Assembly: GCA_013396525.1 (NCBI GenBank)
Contig: VWYX01000794.1
Location: 124,001-188,000, forward strand
Origin: Chaetorhynchus papuensis
Lineage: Eukaryota; Chordata; Aves; Passeriformes; Rhipiduridae
Direction: 5' to 3'
DNA: 64,000 bases
Part shown: positions 13,501 through 26,714 of the stretch, piece by piece
Position numbering within the stretch: the first letter of the stretch is position 1
How the letters are laid out: each line of letters opens with the position of its first letter
Program-made: the position numbers and the translations under genes
The notes under the pieces: generated by a model
What the model was told of the DNA's origin: nothing
The model's input: the letters and a program-made list of their open reading frames with translations, nothing else
The model's database searches: none

Positions 13501-16500
13501 TAAATTTAAATTATTTTAACCTGATTTTTATTTTAATTTCCTTTTTTCCCATGGTTTAATAAGTTAGCGTGCTCTGATATTTTTATCTACAGCCTTAGCA
13601 CGAACAGTAATCGCTGCCAATCCCTGTAATTATTATTTTGTGATCCTTTGGGAGCCTGCTGTACCAAGGCATTCTCTTCCTGTTGCTTCGGCACCTGGGA
13701 ATTCAGGCTCCAGTGATATTTTCCAGCAGATGTGACTCTCGGGGCTTGTTTATTTTTAGCTGGGGATTGTGCACCTTGATCTCGGTGGGAAGCTTCCTGT
13801 CCTCATTGTCTTTTACAGCCGGTTGTAAAGGCAAGTGGCTTATAATGACCTACCCTTACTTCCCCTCGCTGCTTCCAAAAGACACAGGAATGTCATCATC
13901 ACATGTTATAATTTACTCAGGGACTTTCCGATGAGGACCTCACAGGTTTAACCTTTCCAAAAGCTGTGTTTGTTCAAGAGGGTAATAGTGTTGGTAGCTT
14001 AAACGTCGAGGCTAAGACGTTTACCAGATTTTGTTTGATAAGTTCATCGATCTTTGTCCACTGCACAGTTTTTGCTTCGGGGCAAGTGGATCTGTGTTTT
14101 TCAGTTATAGACATATTTTGGTCACCTGATTCCATTGTAATGAAATTTCTGAGGAAAAATATTTTTATTTTTAATGTTATATATCTAACTTTTCTTAAAT
14201 TCCTTTTAAATAATGGAGAAGAGAACATACAGGAATAGTTTATATCTCTCCCTCATAAATGGCAGCAACTACTTTTCTTAAAAACTTATTTTAGAACATC
14301 CAAAAACTTAAGCCTTTTGTGTGTGTGCTCCTGCTTGTGTATACGTTGTCTGTGTGTGTTTAGACCACTTTAAAAGCCTTGTGTAGCAGGTTGTAATGAA
14401 AAGTTTTTCTCTTTAACTTGTAGATAATTCCAATATTTGTTAAAGGGAAAACCATTGAGCAAGAAAGGGCTCTGATTCCAGGATCAGGACTTTCTGTAGC
14501 CCCTGTGAGCGCTGCTGTTGCGATGTTGTTTTGTCGGTTTCCTGTTGTATAAGAAACAGTTTAAGGAGCAGATTTCCATCTATTATATTCTTCAGAAAAC
14601 AGGCGGGATGATCCAGCTGATGGTTGGGTTTCATACATAGAGGGTTTGGAATAAAGCCCAAGCTTGTGGATTATTTCATCTTTTGCTCACCTAACTTGTT
14701 TTGCCATTATAGGGAAAAGAATGTTTGTTTCCTAAATATTCCATGTGGTAGATAGCGGAAACTCCATGCCCACTACTTTCTCCCCCAGGAAGTTCTTTTC
14801 CCACTAACGATATGCAGATTTTATTTTTGGCATCTAGTTTGAATTTTGGAAGAGGGACATGATACAAGGAGCCCCTTTTAGTGTTCTTTTGTTAAAATGG
14901 GAAAACAGACCCATCCTTTTCTTTGCGAGGTGAGCAATTAACAGGAGACTGCTGCTGCTGTTGGTGCTTGCCATGTGATATTTATTATTGGGTAACATGG
15001 CATGCTAATAATCCTGAGTCGTGCTTTTGGGAAAAGACTCAGAGGCCTTCAGTTCTCCTTGAAATCCTTAAAAAACCACAGATTTGTTTCAAACAGTTGG
15101 TTTCAAACACCTGTCCCAGGAGCATCTTTAGTGAGCTGTTATGATAACCAGTGTACTCTGAGAATATCCTGCAAAGTTTTGATGCTTTCCTAGTTGCTGC
15201 TTCACAATCACCACCAAATCAGACCTCCCCAAAACATCTGTGATATTTTTTGTTAGAGCAGAAGATTGTACAGAAGCTTCTCTTGTCCCAGAATAATTCT
15301 CAGTCAGGCCGTTCTTTTCACCCCTAATAGGAGAAGTCCTAAAATGCATTCTCTTGTCAGTGGGGCTGCTGCAGAGCATTGGGTTGTGTGAAAACAGTCA
15401 ATCTTCTATACCATGGAAAAAAACTGGTAAAAGGACAGGGACATACTGGATGTGTTGCATATTTTTTTTCCGCTTCCTTTTTATAGTATTAAAATTGGTC
15501 AACACTTGTAAAGGTGTTAATATCATCTGAGGGGACCTGGTAAACTGGTACAGAGATCTCCCTGTTTTGTTCTTCAACCATTTGTGTGCACTCCTGGTAC
15601 TGAGCCTGAAAAAACCCCTCCCAACGTGTACCTACAAAGCTCTGTTGAATGGCACATCCTGACATGTGAAAGGAGAAGCAGTGGGGCTGAGCTACCTGAA
15701 AGAATGGCTTGGCATTCCTGCAGCTGAGGGAAGCTGCTTTTGAGGAAAGAAAGGAGATAGGGAGGAGCCTGGGCGGTGGTGAGTGTGCGTGGCAGGGTCA
15801 GGAAGGCAGGCTGGAGCTAAAAAGACCACATCCGTGTTTTTCCAGGTGTCCCTTTTGTAATATTTCACTACTTTTTTTAGAAGAGGCAGTACATCCAGTC
15901 ATTCAGAGAGCTAAGTGACAAGAAGAGAGAGAAGCCAGGCTTGTGCTGTGCTTTCATTAAGTGTTTTACTGCAAGTGGTACCTCATTTTATAATGCTTTT
16001 TCAATTACAGGGTCTCCCACACACTCATTGCCCCTCATTTTCTTCCTCATTACTTTATTGCTTTGTTTAATCCTTTATAATGTGTCTAACCCACTGTTAG
16101 GGTTGCTTGCAAAGGTCAGGCTGCTCTTGAGATATTTTTGCTTGAAATAAATGAAATGGTTCCAAATTGTCTGTGTTTAGTGTGACCAAAAAAACCCCAA
16201 ACCAACCCAATCTTTTAAAGCTTCAGAAATGAGTGACTTCTTCCCTGATCAAACAGGACTTCCAGAATTGGTGCTTGCCTTCTACTTAAAAGATTCAGGA
16301 GGCCCCCTCCACGCTTGGAACATATATAAATGATGAAAATAATTAAATGTGTACATATTTTACAAGATTTAACTTGACAAGCCTGAATAAACTAGCTTCT
16401 GCCCTGCACTTTTGTTCTTGCCCTAGGACTTTCTGTGTACTTGCGATAGACTTTCAACTCAGTCAGAAAAAATTCTTCATAACCAAAAGACTTGGCATCA

Positions 16501-17369
16501 GAATTAAAACACAACTGTTTCAGGAATTGCTCATACCTTTCCCATTACTTTGGCAGTATGACAATTACAGGTAGAAAAATTAAGCCACAAAATTCTCCTG
16601 AGCCCCCTTTTGCTGCAAGTCTTTGGTGTAGTTTTTACAGAAGGATGTCCTGCAAGAGCAGCTTGTTAAGAGAAGAAGTGGAGTGTGTGCTTCAGTAAAA
16701 ATCTGTTTTTCAGGTTAGGTTTGCATCTTCCCCTTGCACTGTTTCAAGGTGAGTTTCAGTTATAAATAATAAATCTGGAATTCTGCACTGATGTATCTTG
16801 CAGGCTGGGTGTAGTTATTGGTGAGAGCTCCCATCTTATTATCTCACCTAATTTATTTGCATTTTGATTTTATATGATTCCTTATTAACCAAAATTTATT
16901 TGTATATTTGGATGTTTAAGTTCAAGATATTACTGTCAGTGATGTCAGAAAGGCAAACACTATGCTGAGAATATTTAATCAAACTTTCTCAGTGAAAGCA
17001 AATGAAAATTTTTTTTATGGCAAGTGGCCTTAAAAAAGTGTTTTATTTTTCTGGGGGGTTTTTTTGAGAGGTGAGATTTAGTTCCATGTTGCTGGCCTTT
17101 TGACTTTGGGTTTTTCAGCATGTAGTTCCAATGGCTTGTTTCATTGTGTAGCCTGTGAACCTGTTCAGTTAATGCAAATTAATACGTTGATGCAACATCC
17201 TGGTGTAAAAGAAAAGCCTTGTGACTCTCAGTGATATGAAGCTGTTTACATTTGAGTTTACTGGTCTTTCAGCTTTCTTCCTTACCCTCCCTGCCAATTT
17301 TTCCTGTTAAGCAGACTGATCTTAGTGATTCCCAGGTATATACGGCTCTCCAAATAGCAGAACTATGTA

Positions 17370-17373
<4 letters not shown>

Positions 17374-17402
<29 letters not shown>
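17374..17402. repeat. (CA)n microsatellite
   Basis: Uninterrupted CA dinucleotides, about 14 units, followed by aaactc. Probably length-polymorphic. Confidence 0.97.
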
Positions 17403-17405
<3 letters not shown>

Positions 17406-18640
17406 CTCAAATCATATTATGGTGTAAGGAAGAAGCCTGATGGTTTTATTTGTAAGTGGAACTGTAACCTTCCCAGAAGTTATGGAAAAAAAAAAGGTTG
17501 TAACCATTTAACAGCTTATTGAAGGATAAAGGGGCTCCACTACCAGAAAAAAAAAAGTTCATCTGTTATGAAGGGCATTGAGTATAAAATAGTAAATAGC
17601 AGTACCTCCTTTATAATTTGGTAGTACATACTGGAATTTAGGAATGGTAGTTGGGGGTATGAAGTATGGCCAGGAAATACTTGAGACTTCACAATCAGCC
17701 AGTGCATTATTTTGTTTGTTTTCATGGAATATTGAATGGTGAGGGAATTAACAGGCTTGGGGATGTGTGGAAGAAAAACCTTCATTAGAATTGCTGGTAG
17801 GGAAGGAATTGTTCCCTGTCCCCCAGCCTCCATGTTCTCTAAACTCAGGTGTTTTTGCAGCAAGAAGCTTTTTCAAACAGTATTTTTGAAGATATTATAA
17901 TTCCAAAATTGTCACGTGCCTTATCACTTTTAGTGCACCATCTGAGCTACAAAACTGACAGAAACATCTAGGTAAAAGCCCATTAAAGGATTCATTCCTG
18001 ACTTTTTATACATCTATTGTGGTTTTTATTATTTGATGACAGACTGGGAGATACCCAGTGATTTAAAGGACATACCAATTTGGAGGAATACATGGCCTTT
18101 AAAGAAAAAAGTTGATGTTATGATTGTGGAGAAACCTGAGATGTGAAGTTATATAAGTTGCAAACAGCACTGAGCTCAGCTTACAGCAGAGCTGTGTGTG
18201 ATGCTTCTACCTCTCACATGACTGTAAATTAGTGTTACCTGTCAACAGGTTGTTATTCTGTCTGTTTGGCCTGTAACTGTTAGGGAAGGAACAGGGAAAG
18301 GGAGGAAATCAGCTTTGGTCATGACCCAGAATCCGATGAAGATATTGGAAGGATTTTTGTTGACTTTATTATGCTTGTTATCAGATCCTTGGAGTTTGAA
18401 AAAAAAAAAACTCCAGGAAAGGAGAAAAAAACCAGAGGCTTGAAAAAGAATTTCTGTCATTTGACTGCTGCGTGAAACTATAGGTTAGTTCAGAGCAAGC
18501 ATTTTAGCCCTGAGTAAAGAGAAATAATTTTGACATTTTTCGAGAAAGAAAGCTTTGCTGAATAACTAGGACATGAAACACTTTGTGTCATGCACAGGTG
18601 CTCTACCAATTTATCAGATTATTTTAAATAATCTCAGGAA

Positions 18641-18735
18641 CATCAGAGTAGCCAGACTAAGGATTCATCTAGTCCAATTTCTAGTCTCTAGCGGTCAGCA
18701 AAAAGTAGATGCCTAAGAAAGAACACAGAATGACT
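18641..18735 (+). repeat. Old amniote interspersed repeat (family uncertain)
   Basis: The words 'gccagactaaggattcatct', 'agtccaatttctagtctcta' and 'gcggtcagcaaaaagtagat' line up with a repeat common in turtles and crocodilians and found decayed in birds, with consensus words like 'ccatctagtccagtatcctg' and 'cagtggccagtaccagatgc'. I recall the pattern but not a secure family name, and the copy is well diverged. Strand is given relative to that remembered orientation. Confidence 0.5.
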
Positions 18736-20859
18736 TAAATTCCCAATTTGCTCCTCCTTGAAGGTACAGAGCACCAGAACTTTTATCAGGAATATACCTG
18801 CTTTTTCTCTCATGTCTATTAGAGTAATTGACAAAATACACACAACCAAATGGTTTGTTGACTGAGAGAGCTCCAAAACAAACATAAAAAGACCCAGTGG
18901 AAGCTTTTCACTAAGATTTAAAAATATCATTGGACGGCACCGATACAGTTTTAGCATTTGCCCATAAAAATGCGAACTCACAACCCTAAGTCATTGTTTT
19001 ACAACTCTGCCTGGTTTTTCATTATGAACGTTGTCTTTGGCTATTTTGTTTTCAAATACTGTCGGATCAGCTCTATTAATAAAGGTGCCCTCAGGGTATT
19101 TGCAGATAGTGAGGTGGTGTTCAGGGTACTGATTCAGCACTGAATGAGAAACTATTTGTTACCTTTTTGTTTGCAGCAGCAACAAGTTTTAACATTAAAG
19201 CATTACGGTATCTGATTGCCTACAGGAAAGGGATATAATATTCACTTAGCAGCCAATGAATGAATGATTAAAATCTTAAAAGCATTTAATAAGACTGAAA
19301 CACAGAGCAGGGCTGTTCTCTGGTGTAAAGTTACAGAAGAGGTTCACTGGGTCAGAGAAAGAGTATGGGAGATTGAATTTTTTTGTTGTTGTTGAAAAAA
19401 ATAGCAGTGTTACTTCTGCTGTCAAGTCAAGACAGCTCTGAGGGGAAAACCATAGATGAGTGATGGTATGTTAAAAACAGCACAAAATCAAACAAAAGAA
19501 TTGGTTCCACACCTGTAATATGACAAAAAAAAAAAAAAGTCATTATTATACAAAGATGTGCACACAGTTTCTATCCTGACCATTAGTTAAAGCTGTAACA
19601 ATTAGGTTGCTGTAAACAGAATCTGAGTTTAAGGTTAAGTACTCAGCTGAAACTGCAGTTCAAGGAGTTAATGAGTTAATTAAACACTGGGACAGCCTTG
19701 ATGCCTGTGACAAGCTCTGCAGAGTCTGACAGCTGGCTTGCTTGCTTGTTTATCAATAAACAGGCTGTTTATTAATGACATCTGAACACTTCAGTAGTTC
19801 AATATATTGAAAGTGGGTTTTGATGCTTTGTGCATTTTGAGTGTGGCAACCTCTCCCTGGAAGATGAGAGGTTATAATTGGTTCTTTAAGGACCTTAAGT
19901 TGGCCAAAGATTCCTGCTAAACAATTTTTTGTGAGCAGGGAGAGAGCCCAGGGCATGATGTGCCCCACGTCCCAGTCACAGTTTGTGCTCAGGTCTCCAG
20001 AGTAAGGAGCAGTCTGAGAGACATCACAGATAAAATAGGGAGAAAAGGGCACTTTGGAAAGGTGAAATTATCTCCAGTTAATCCGCTATAGCTTGATGAA
20101 ACTTTGCAGCTGCTGAGTAAGTTGTATTGGAAGTCTAGGACTCCAGGACTAGGGAGATTTATCTCTGCATATGAGAAGTGCTAATATTTTCCTGGAGTTA
20201 CTCTTCCCCACCTTCATTCTAAGGCTCAGAGGCAGAAAAATGGGGGCAGTACAGTTTGAAGGTTCCTAGGAACACTGAAAAGCCTTTGGATACCATTGTC
20301 TTCATCTGAAAGTGCTATTAAAATTAATTATGTGATAGGTTGGGGGGGGTTCCTGACAACTGTAAACTTTCATTTTCCTTCATTTTGGTCTGTCTGCCCT
20401 GTAAAACTTGCATTTTTTGGGTAGAGAAATTGGATTTGGGTGGAATAGGATCTTCTGTTCATTCATTAGTTTTTCTGAACGACTTGATCCAAACTGATAA
20501 TTGCCTGCAGAGGAGATTACCCACCTCACCGGCAAAAAGAGAGCATCCCTGCACTGACATCCTGGGCGTGAAGACAACCATGAGCTTTGCAGTCCATTTC
20601 TCCTTCCATGGTCAGGTTCCATGACTTGATTTTTCAGCTTTTAAGAAAATAGCTTATTGAGATAAGAATCTTAATCCTGTCAATAAAATAACAACCAAAA
20701 ATAAAAAAAAGAAAGGGAGAAAAGGAAAGGGGAGGCTGGGCTGACAGGTTTCTCTAACTCAGAAGTCTGTGAGGTGTTGGAAAGATGTTTTCCCTTGTTC
20801 TTGTCTGTCTCCCCGGCCCTCATTCACCCTAAGGACAGCATCACTGCTCTCCCTCATGC

Positions 20860-21075
20860 CATCAGCACTGGTGGCGGCAGCCAGTCTGACCTGGAAAGGA
20901 GCCGAGGCTCCGGAGGTCTCCCTTCAGACCCGGAAATGTCAGGAATTCCCTCCCTTGTCCCGCTCTGTTTATTCAGGGCGCCGCGAGTCGGCTTCACCTG
21001 ATGGCACTGGCAGGAGGCAGCCGGGGGCTTTTCCACGGCGGTGCCTGTGGCTGGGTCCGGAGCAGCTTTGTGCAC
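20860..21075. other. Small CpG-rich patch
   Basis: About 14 CpG in roughly 220 bp, densest at 20979-20992 (ggcgccgcgagtcgg), in an otherwise CpG-poor intron. Open frames occur on both strands with no recognised product. It could be a regulatory element or a decayed GC-rich insertion. Confidence 0.5.
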
Positions 21076-21649
21076 GCTATGCATCTCTCAGGGGAGGGAA
21101 GGGCTTCAAAGCTTCTCTTTAAAGTACAGCACAAATCAGAGGAGGGCAGTGGAAGGTGGCAGAAGCTGATGTGTCCCCTCCTGGGCTGATTTGAGAGACA
21201 GGTCCATGCCTAAAGGTGTGTGAAGTCCAGTGATGTGGACCTCAGACAGTCTCACCTGGACCAGTCTTGGAAGGTGACTTCTTTCACTGGAAAACATTAA
21301 TTTATATTATCTGTGCAAAATAATTGTGTTGATGTAGGTTCCACCCTGGAGGTGATCGGGATTTAGTACTGGATGCAGTGATGCAGTACCTCTTGCTTTA
21401 GGAGTCCTTGGTATAAAATGAGGCATCATTGTACTTTTCTTGGGTCCTGTGCAGTTACTTCCACAACGTCCAGTTTTTTCTGGTAGATGGAAAAGCACAA
21501 CCACGGCTTGTAATGTTGAATTCTTAGTAATAAGCCTGCCCTTAAAACCAAAAGTTTTTCATTTCCCTCTAACTTCATCGAGAATATTCTCAGTACTATG
21601 GACTTCATTCTCAATAACTCTGTTTTAGAATAAAATTAGTTTGTTTTAC

Positions 21650-22330
21650 CAGTATTAATAGGTAAAGAATCTCCATCCATGTTCTGGGAAGACAAATAAG
21701 CATACCCGTCTGGATGTCATTTGACATAATTGGAAAATGGGGGAAAATAGTTTGAATATTGGTGAGGAACATAATTTCAGATGCGTTGTGTGAAAGACTG
21801 GTGGAAAATGTCAATGAGGACAGGAACATCAGGATGTCATGAAGATACAGGAAGAGGGTTGGGATTGGGCTGGAGGGAGTGAAGAGTGGGATTTTTAGGA
21901 TGGCAGGAACCAAGGGTGTGTTTCATGGAATCAGAGGTCAGAGGATAGGGGGAAAGATGGATGTGGATTTGAAGGACCTGAGTAGATGAGTTGGATGAGT
22001 TCAGAAGGACAAGAAGAGGACTGAAAGGAGAAGGAAGAGCCCGGATGAGCAAAGGGGAACTGCAGCTAGGACAGAAATGCAAGAGAAAAGACTTGGAGAT
22101 ATAAATGTTGATGGAAAATGGAAAGATGAAGGTATTATCTTTTTATATTTTCTATTGGAAGAAAATTTCCAGGTTATATGTGGGAAGGAAGTAGAGGCAA
22201 GGAGGAGCATGACATGAAAAGTTGGTAAAACAGGATTTCGGGAGTTCTTTGTACTATAGTGGGAGAAACAAAGCTGACTTAGCTAGGATTGTGGAAAAAC
22301 TAAAGGGAAGATGAACTTGCAATGGAGGGC
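21650..22330. other. Purine-rich (+ strand) stretch
   Basis: The + strand is dominated by G and A (gga, aag, gat words), most strongly at 21860-22210. Three overlapping minus-strand open frames (21611-22210) are Ser/Pro/Leu-rich because of this skew. No repeat unit or protein family was recognised. Confidence 0.55.
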
Positions 22331-23509
22331 ATCAGCTGGATCTTGAGACTTCCAGCTCAGATGCTCCATAACACAAGAACAGGAGCAGAGGAAATGGGTG
22401 TTGGTTTATTGGGAACATGCAGGTCCCATGCCAGGTGTTTGGTTATCAGTGTGTCAGTGGATATAGATAGAGTTTCTTAAGTCACTGTTTAGAAAATTGT
22501 TGCTGTGAAAAAGCCTCAGCCATGTTGTCCTCTTACAAAAGGTATTCGTGTCCTAACGTGCTGTAAGTTGGCAGGAGAAGGTGTGACTGTTCCTGCACTG
22601 TCTGGAATTTGGACAGTTTTTGGCTGTAACCTCTCAAGCAAAGGTAACAACAACAAGAAGTCATTGCCTTATTGTTTCTTTTTTCAACTATAAATTACAG
22701 ACTTTGGGTAGTACTGTCAGGAATTTAGAGCTGGGAGCAAGTTTCTGCCACCTTGTTCCATTTATGTTTTAAATCTTACTTGATGAGTAATAGAAAGAAC
22801 AGGCATTCGAAGTGAAGCAGGATTGAGGGGGAGAGATTTTTAGAATTCACAGCAGGACTGTACTGGGGCAAGAAGAAATGCAGGTTAATAGAGTTCAAAG
22901 AGTTGTGCTCAGAACCTTGCCATTGCATAAACCAACAAAATCAGGAAAATTATTGCTGGGATTTCTTTGGTCCAGTCTACTGCTGAAGTCCAAACTACCT
23001 GTCTTTATCATGGAGCTGGAGCTGCTTATGATTGCTCTGTGGCAGTGTTACACAAGTTTGGAAGAACTCAGGAATTGCTTGAGACGTGCGAGGATTAAAA
23101 AGCTGCACAAATATAAGACTAGAAGTGAAAAACTGTATGCTAGTTTTAATTTGAACACAAAATTGCTACGATGCTTCTGATAAACCACTCAAAGTCTGCT
23201 CTCTGCAATTTGCACACTTGTAAAACTCTGATGTGCCTTGTTTCACAGACATGTGAAATTATGTTAATATGGTAACATTAATATGTTAATGTTACAGTAT
23301 TTTGAAGATGTAGAGTCATAAATGATTAGTCCTCTCATCTGATACTGCTTCATGCGATCCTTCTTCCAGTATTTTTATGCATAATGTTAGTGACTGTAGC
23401 TAAGTGCGGTAGAGTTAACAGAAATACCATGGAAAAGGAAACAATTTGTTTGACTCTTGCACAGTCCTGTCTGCAACTTTTACATGTTCTTATTTTGTTT
23501 CACTGGTGG

Positions 23510-23692
23510 GGAAGCTTGCCTGAGAGCAAATCAGAGAAGCTGTGGATGCCCCATCCCTGGAAGTGTCCAAAGCCAGGCTGGATGAGGCTCTGGGCAACCT
23601 GGTCTAGTGAATGTCATCCCTCCCCATGGCAGGGGTTGGAACTAGGTGATCTTTAAGGTCCCTTCCAACTCAAGGCATTTCTATGATTCTAT
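23510..23692 (+). mobile_element. CR1 LINE, 5'-truncated 3' end
   Basis: Retains about the last 25 codons of CR1 ORF2 in frame (REAVDAPSLEVSKARLDEAL, then GNLV) up to the stop in CTGGTCTAG. The 3' UTR follows (aggtgatctttaaggtccc...) and ends in an ATTCT-type tail (ctatgattctataaa). The C-terminal codons belong to the end of the reverse-transcriptase polyprotein. Severe 5' truncation is normal for CR1. It is dead and in sense orientation relative to SPATA5. The 5' boundary is approximate: sequence before about 23530 matches the family poorly. Confidence 0.92.
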
Positions 23693-25980
23693 AAAAATCA
23701 GCTGCAAATCAGCAAGGTTGAGAAAGGCTGCAGCCTTGTGCCCTTTTCAGTGCTAGAATCTAAGGCAGGGATCTGTGTGGGTGCTGGGTTTGGGGGCAGC
23801 GTGAGAAAGCAGAGCACCAAGAGGTCCTCAGGTGGTTTCTAGAAGTGCAAATATATGGGCTTTTACCTTTTTCCCTTCCTGCTCCCTCCCCCAGAGGAAA
23901 CGTTTTCTGCTGATTTTCCTTCTTTTTTTTTTTGCATTTCTGTGTGTTTTGTGTGAAGTTGCAAATGAAAGTGAAATTATTACTTTTTTTTTTTTTTTTT
24001 GTCAAGGGTCTGGGTTTCACACTCCCTCCCTCTCCAAGTCCAGGCCTGCAGTCTGTCCACTGCGAATCTGATTCATTTTAGTTCCTCCAGGGATGTGTTT
24101 GTATAACCTTTTAATACCAGGGACCTGGGTGACCTTGGCATAACACCATGAATCATATATGGGAAATGTAAAGTTAGCAAAAAGAAATGAAGTAAGCGTA
24201 GTTACGGTCAGAAAAGTAATTGTACAAATCTCATCTTAGGCAGCAGATAGACTTCCTGTGTATGTTTTGAGTTGTCTCTGCTGACTTTCCTGACAAAAAA
24301 TGAACCCGCAGGGATCTTAATTGGCTCTCAAAACCCAAGCTGATTTTGCAGGCTGATAATTAGTGTGTTTCTGTGAGCATATTTATATGCACGTTGAAAA
24401 CAGACCACATCTAATTTAGATCCTATTGAGAGACACAAGACAGGGACATCCACGGTGTGATTTCCGTTATATTTATTTATACAGATTTCTAAAACTCATT
24501 TAGTGTGCGTTCTGCACTCTGGACTCCTGACGCATAAATCTACATGTGTATCACTAATTTATTGTTATTATTTTATATAAAGGCCTGCTCAGCACATCTT
24601 AAATCAGAGCTGCGCAGCACCCAACAGTAAAATCAACAAGTCTGTAGCCACATAAATCTCTCCAGCCTCTGTCCATCTCCTCTTTGGAGTTCAGTTGCAC
24701 TTTAAGCACAAGATCATGTGTGGCACATCCTGGATTGCAGACATTCAAGAGTGAGTTATTCCCAGAACAATTTTTTGAAAATTGCTTTTCCTGAAAGGAC
24801 TCTTCTTTTTGTTTCTTCCCCCTTGCCCTCCAGCTGATGAAACTTTATTAGCAACTGTGCTGAAGGTGTCCCAGAAAACTGCCTGAGCTGTAGTCATTTC
24901 TCTAGGTAATAAAGATATTTTATATAATATTATATTATTAATTCAGTATGATGTGACCTCACTGTAGGTGAAACTCTCAAAAGTACTTTGCTCAGTCTTT
25001 TTCAGAGTGGAGGCCCTGACTTGTCACTGGAAATATGAAAGAATCACATATTTGGGACTCACACTTCTAAAGCACCTTGAAAAATCTTATTGCAATGCAA
25101 TATGAAATTCAAATACACCTTCCCTAACTGACTTAACTATTCGTGTTTTATGATTTATTCTAGTTAAGCAAACTGTGGTCATGATTCCAAAGATCCCTGC
25201 TGGCTTTCTGGTGGAATGCTTTAGAGAAAACAGATATAAAATAGCAGAAAATACTATTGGTTGTCACATTTTTTCCCCCTGCCTTTGCCTCCCTCCAGGT
25301 GAGAAGTTCATTTTCTTTGACAAGGCTATGTAGAACATTTCCTGCATGTCACATCCAATATTCACTTGAATTTAAATGATTAACAAGTTGTTATTTTAAT
25401 ATGTCAACAGAAGTTTTTTTAAATTGGAAAGCAAGTAAAGGCACCAACATCTACAGGATCCTTAAAAAGCTGCTTATACTTTTCCTCCTTTCTCCAAAAA
25501 GACATGCAAGGGCATGGAAAGATCTGGAAGCAGTTGCACTTGATTTTGATTGGAGAACATTTTTTCAAGCAACTGATTAATGCTCTGAAGTTGTCAATAA
25601 TTAACTGTCACTTTGATTAGTGGCAGAACAGGCCCATTGCTTAATTTGAAACAAGTGGTTCCACCTCTGGTTCAGATGCATTTGAGAGCCTTTTTCTTCT
25701 GACATTGCCTGTTGCAGTCTCACCTTCTCTGAAATGTCTTTTTCGAGTCTTTGTTTTGTTTTGTGAAGAAAACATGTCTTGCTTTGAAAGACGGGTGTCT
25801 GCCAAGGCAGGCGCGAACCATCCTTGGAATGCAGAATAGGACCCCCTTCCCTCTGAATTATTATAATGAAATTAAGGGGCTTTCAGGCAAGGATATGGGA
25901 GAAGGAGTAACAGTTCTTTACAGGTGCATTTAACAAGGCAAACAAACAACAAACAGAACCAGAAGCCCAGTGACCGCCTT

Positions 25981-26230
25981 TTCTCTCGGCCGCAGGCCCT
26001 TTCCCCTTCGGTGCAGTTCCGCTCACAGCCGGCAGGGGCGCTGGTGGCTCCCGGCCGGGCAGGGCGGGTGCGATGGTTCCCCCGCCTGCAGGGGGCGCTG
26101 TGGCGCGGAGCTCAGCCGCGACTCCCTCACGCGGCAATGGCGGGCGGGCTGGGTGGCGAAAGGGCTGCGGGAGGAACCTCGGAGCGGGGGCTGGGATGGC
26201 AGAGGCAGGCACACCCCCCGGGGTGACAAA
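25981..26230. promoter_or_regulatory. Isolated intronic CpG island
   Basis: By hand count, about 25 CpG dinucleotides fall in 25981-26220, in GC-rich sequence, against a CpG-poor background on both sides. CpG then thins out towards 26430. It is far from any recognised gene start, so it could be an alternative or antisense promoter or an insulator. Open frames exist on both strands (+ 25970-26437, - 25883-26233), but they are Pro/Ala/Arg/Gly-rich as expected of GC-rich noncoding DNA and match no family I recognise. Confidence 0.8.
26026..26103 (+). promoter_or_regulatory. Two tandem CTCF-like motifs
   Basis: cggcaggggcgctggtgg at 26030-26047 and cgcctgcagggggcgctgtg at 26083-26102 both fit the vertebrate CTCF core (CCANNAGGGGGCGCT-like) in the same orientation, about 55 bp apart, inside the CpG island. 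This is motif reading only; binding is not shown. Confidence 0.55.
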
Positions 26231-26507
26231 CAAAGTGTAACAGAAAACTCCACAGCTGTAGCAGGAGCCACGGGGCTCGGGTGGACACGGGGTGCTGGGT
26301 TAGAGTGCAGTGAAAAAGCCCAAGGCAGCGGCAGAAAGCAGCAGGGCTGGGCCGTGACCGCTGGGCTCTTCCACAGCAGCTGCCACACGCACCTTCCGGA
26401 ACGGGGAGGGGGTCAGGGTCCCGGGTTTTTCCCCTGAGGCACCCCAATAGATGGTGAGGGTCCTTTCCAGTCACACCAGGTGTTAATAAGGTCCTAGCTC
26501 AGCAGCC

Positions 26508-26714
26508 ATGCTAACGAGCAAAGCTCCACTCATGGTAGGAGAGGACAGCAGGAGACGGAACCCCGGCGGTGGTAGCGAATTCTTCCCTCAGCGACCGCAG
26601 CCTGTCTCCCCTCTGATGCCAGCAGAGAGAGAAGGAGAGGAGCTAAGCCCAGTCCTTCACCCCTGCCAAAAATCTCTCCATATCTTTGCTCTTCCAAAGA
26701 AAAAACTCCCCCAG
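26508..26714 (+). other. Candidate 5' exon segment ending at a consensus donor
   Basis: An ATG at 26508 in gccATGc context opens a frame that reaches a consensus splice donor, CAG|gtaaga, at 26714/26715, about 0.5 kb downstream of the CpG island. The peptide (MLTSKAPLMVGEDSRRRNPG...) matches nothing I know. The arrangement of island, ATG and donor is what a first exon would show, but a good donor can occur by chance. Confidence 0.15.

Noticed and set aside
17374..17402. Regular repeat considered as a CRISPR-like array
   Set aside because: Pure CA dinucleotide microsatellite with no spacers.
21611..22210. Three overlapping minus-strand open frames
   Set aside because: They occur in different frames over a purine-skewed stretch and encode low-complexity Ser/Pro/Leu sequence.
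25883..26233. 116-codon minus-strand Pro/Ala-rich frame in the CpG island
   Set aside because: Low-complexity composition from GC-rich DNA, no family recognised, and equally long frames occur on the other strand.
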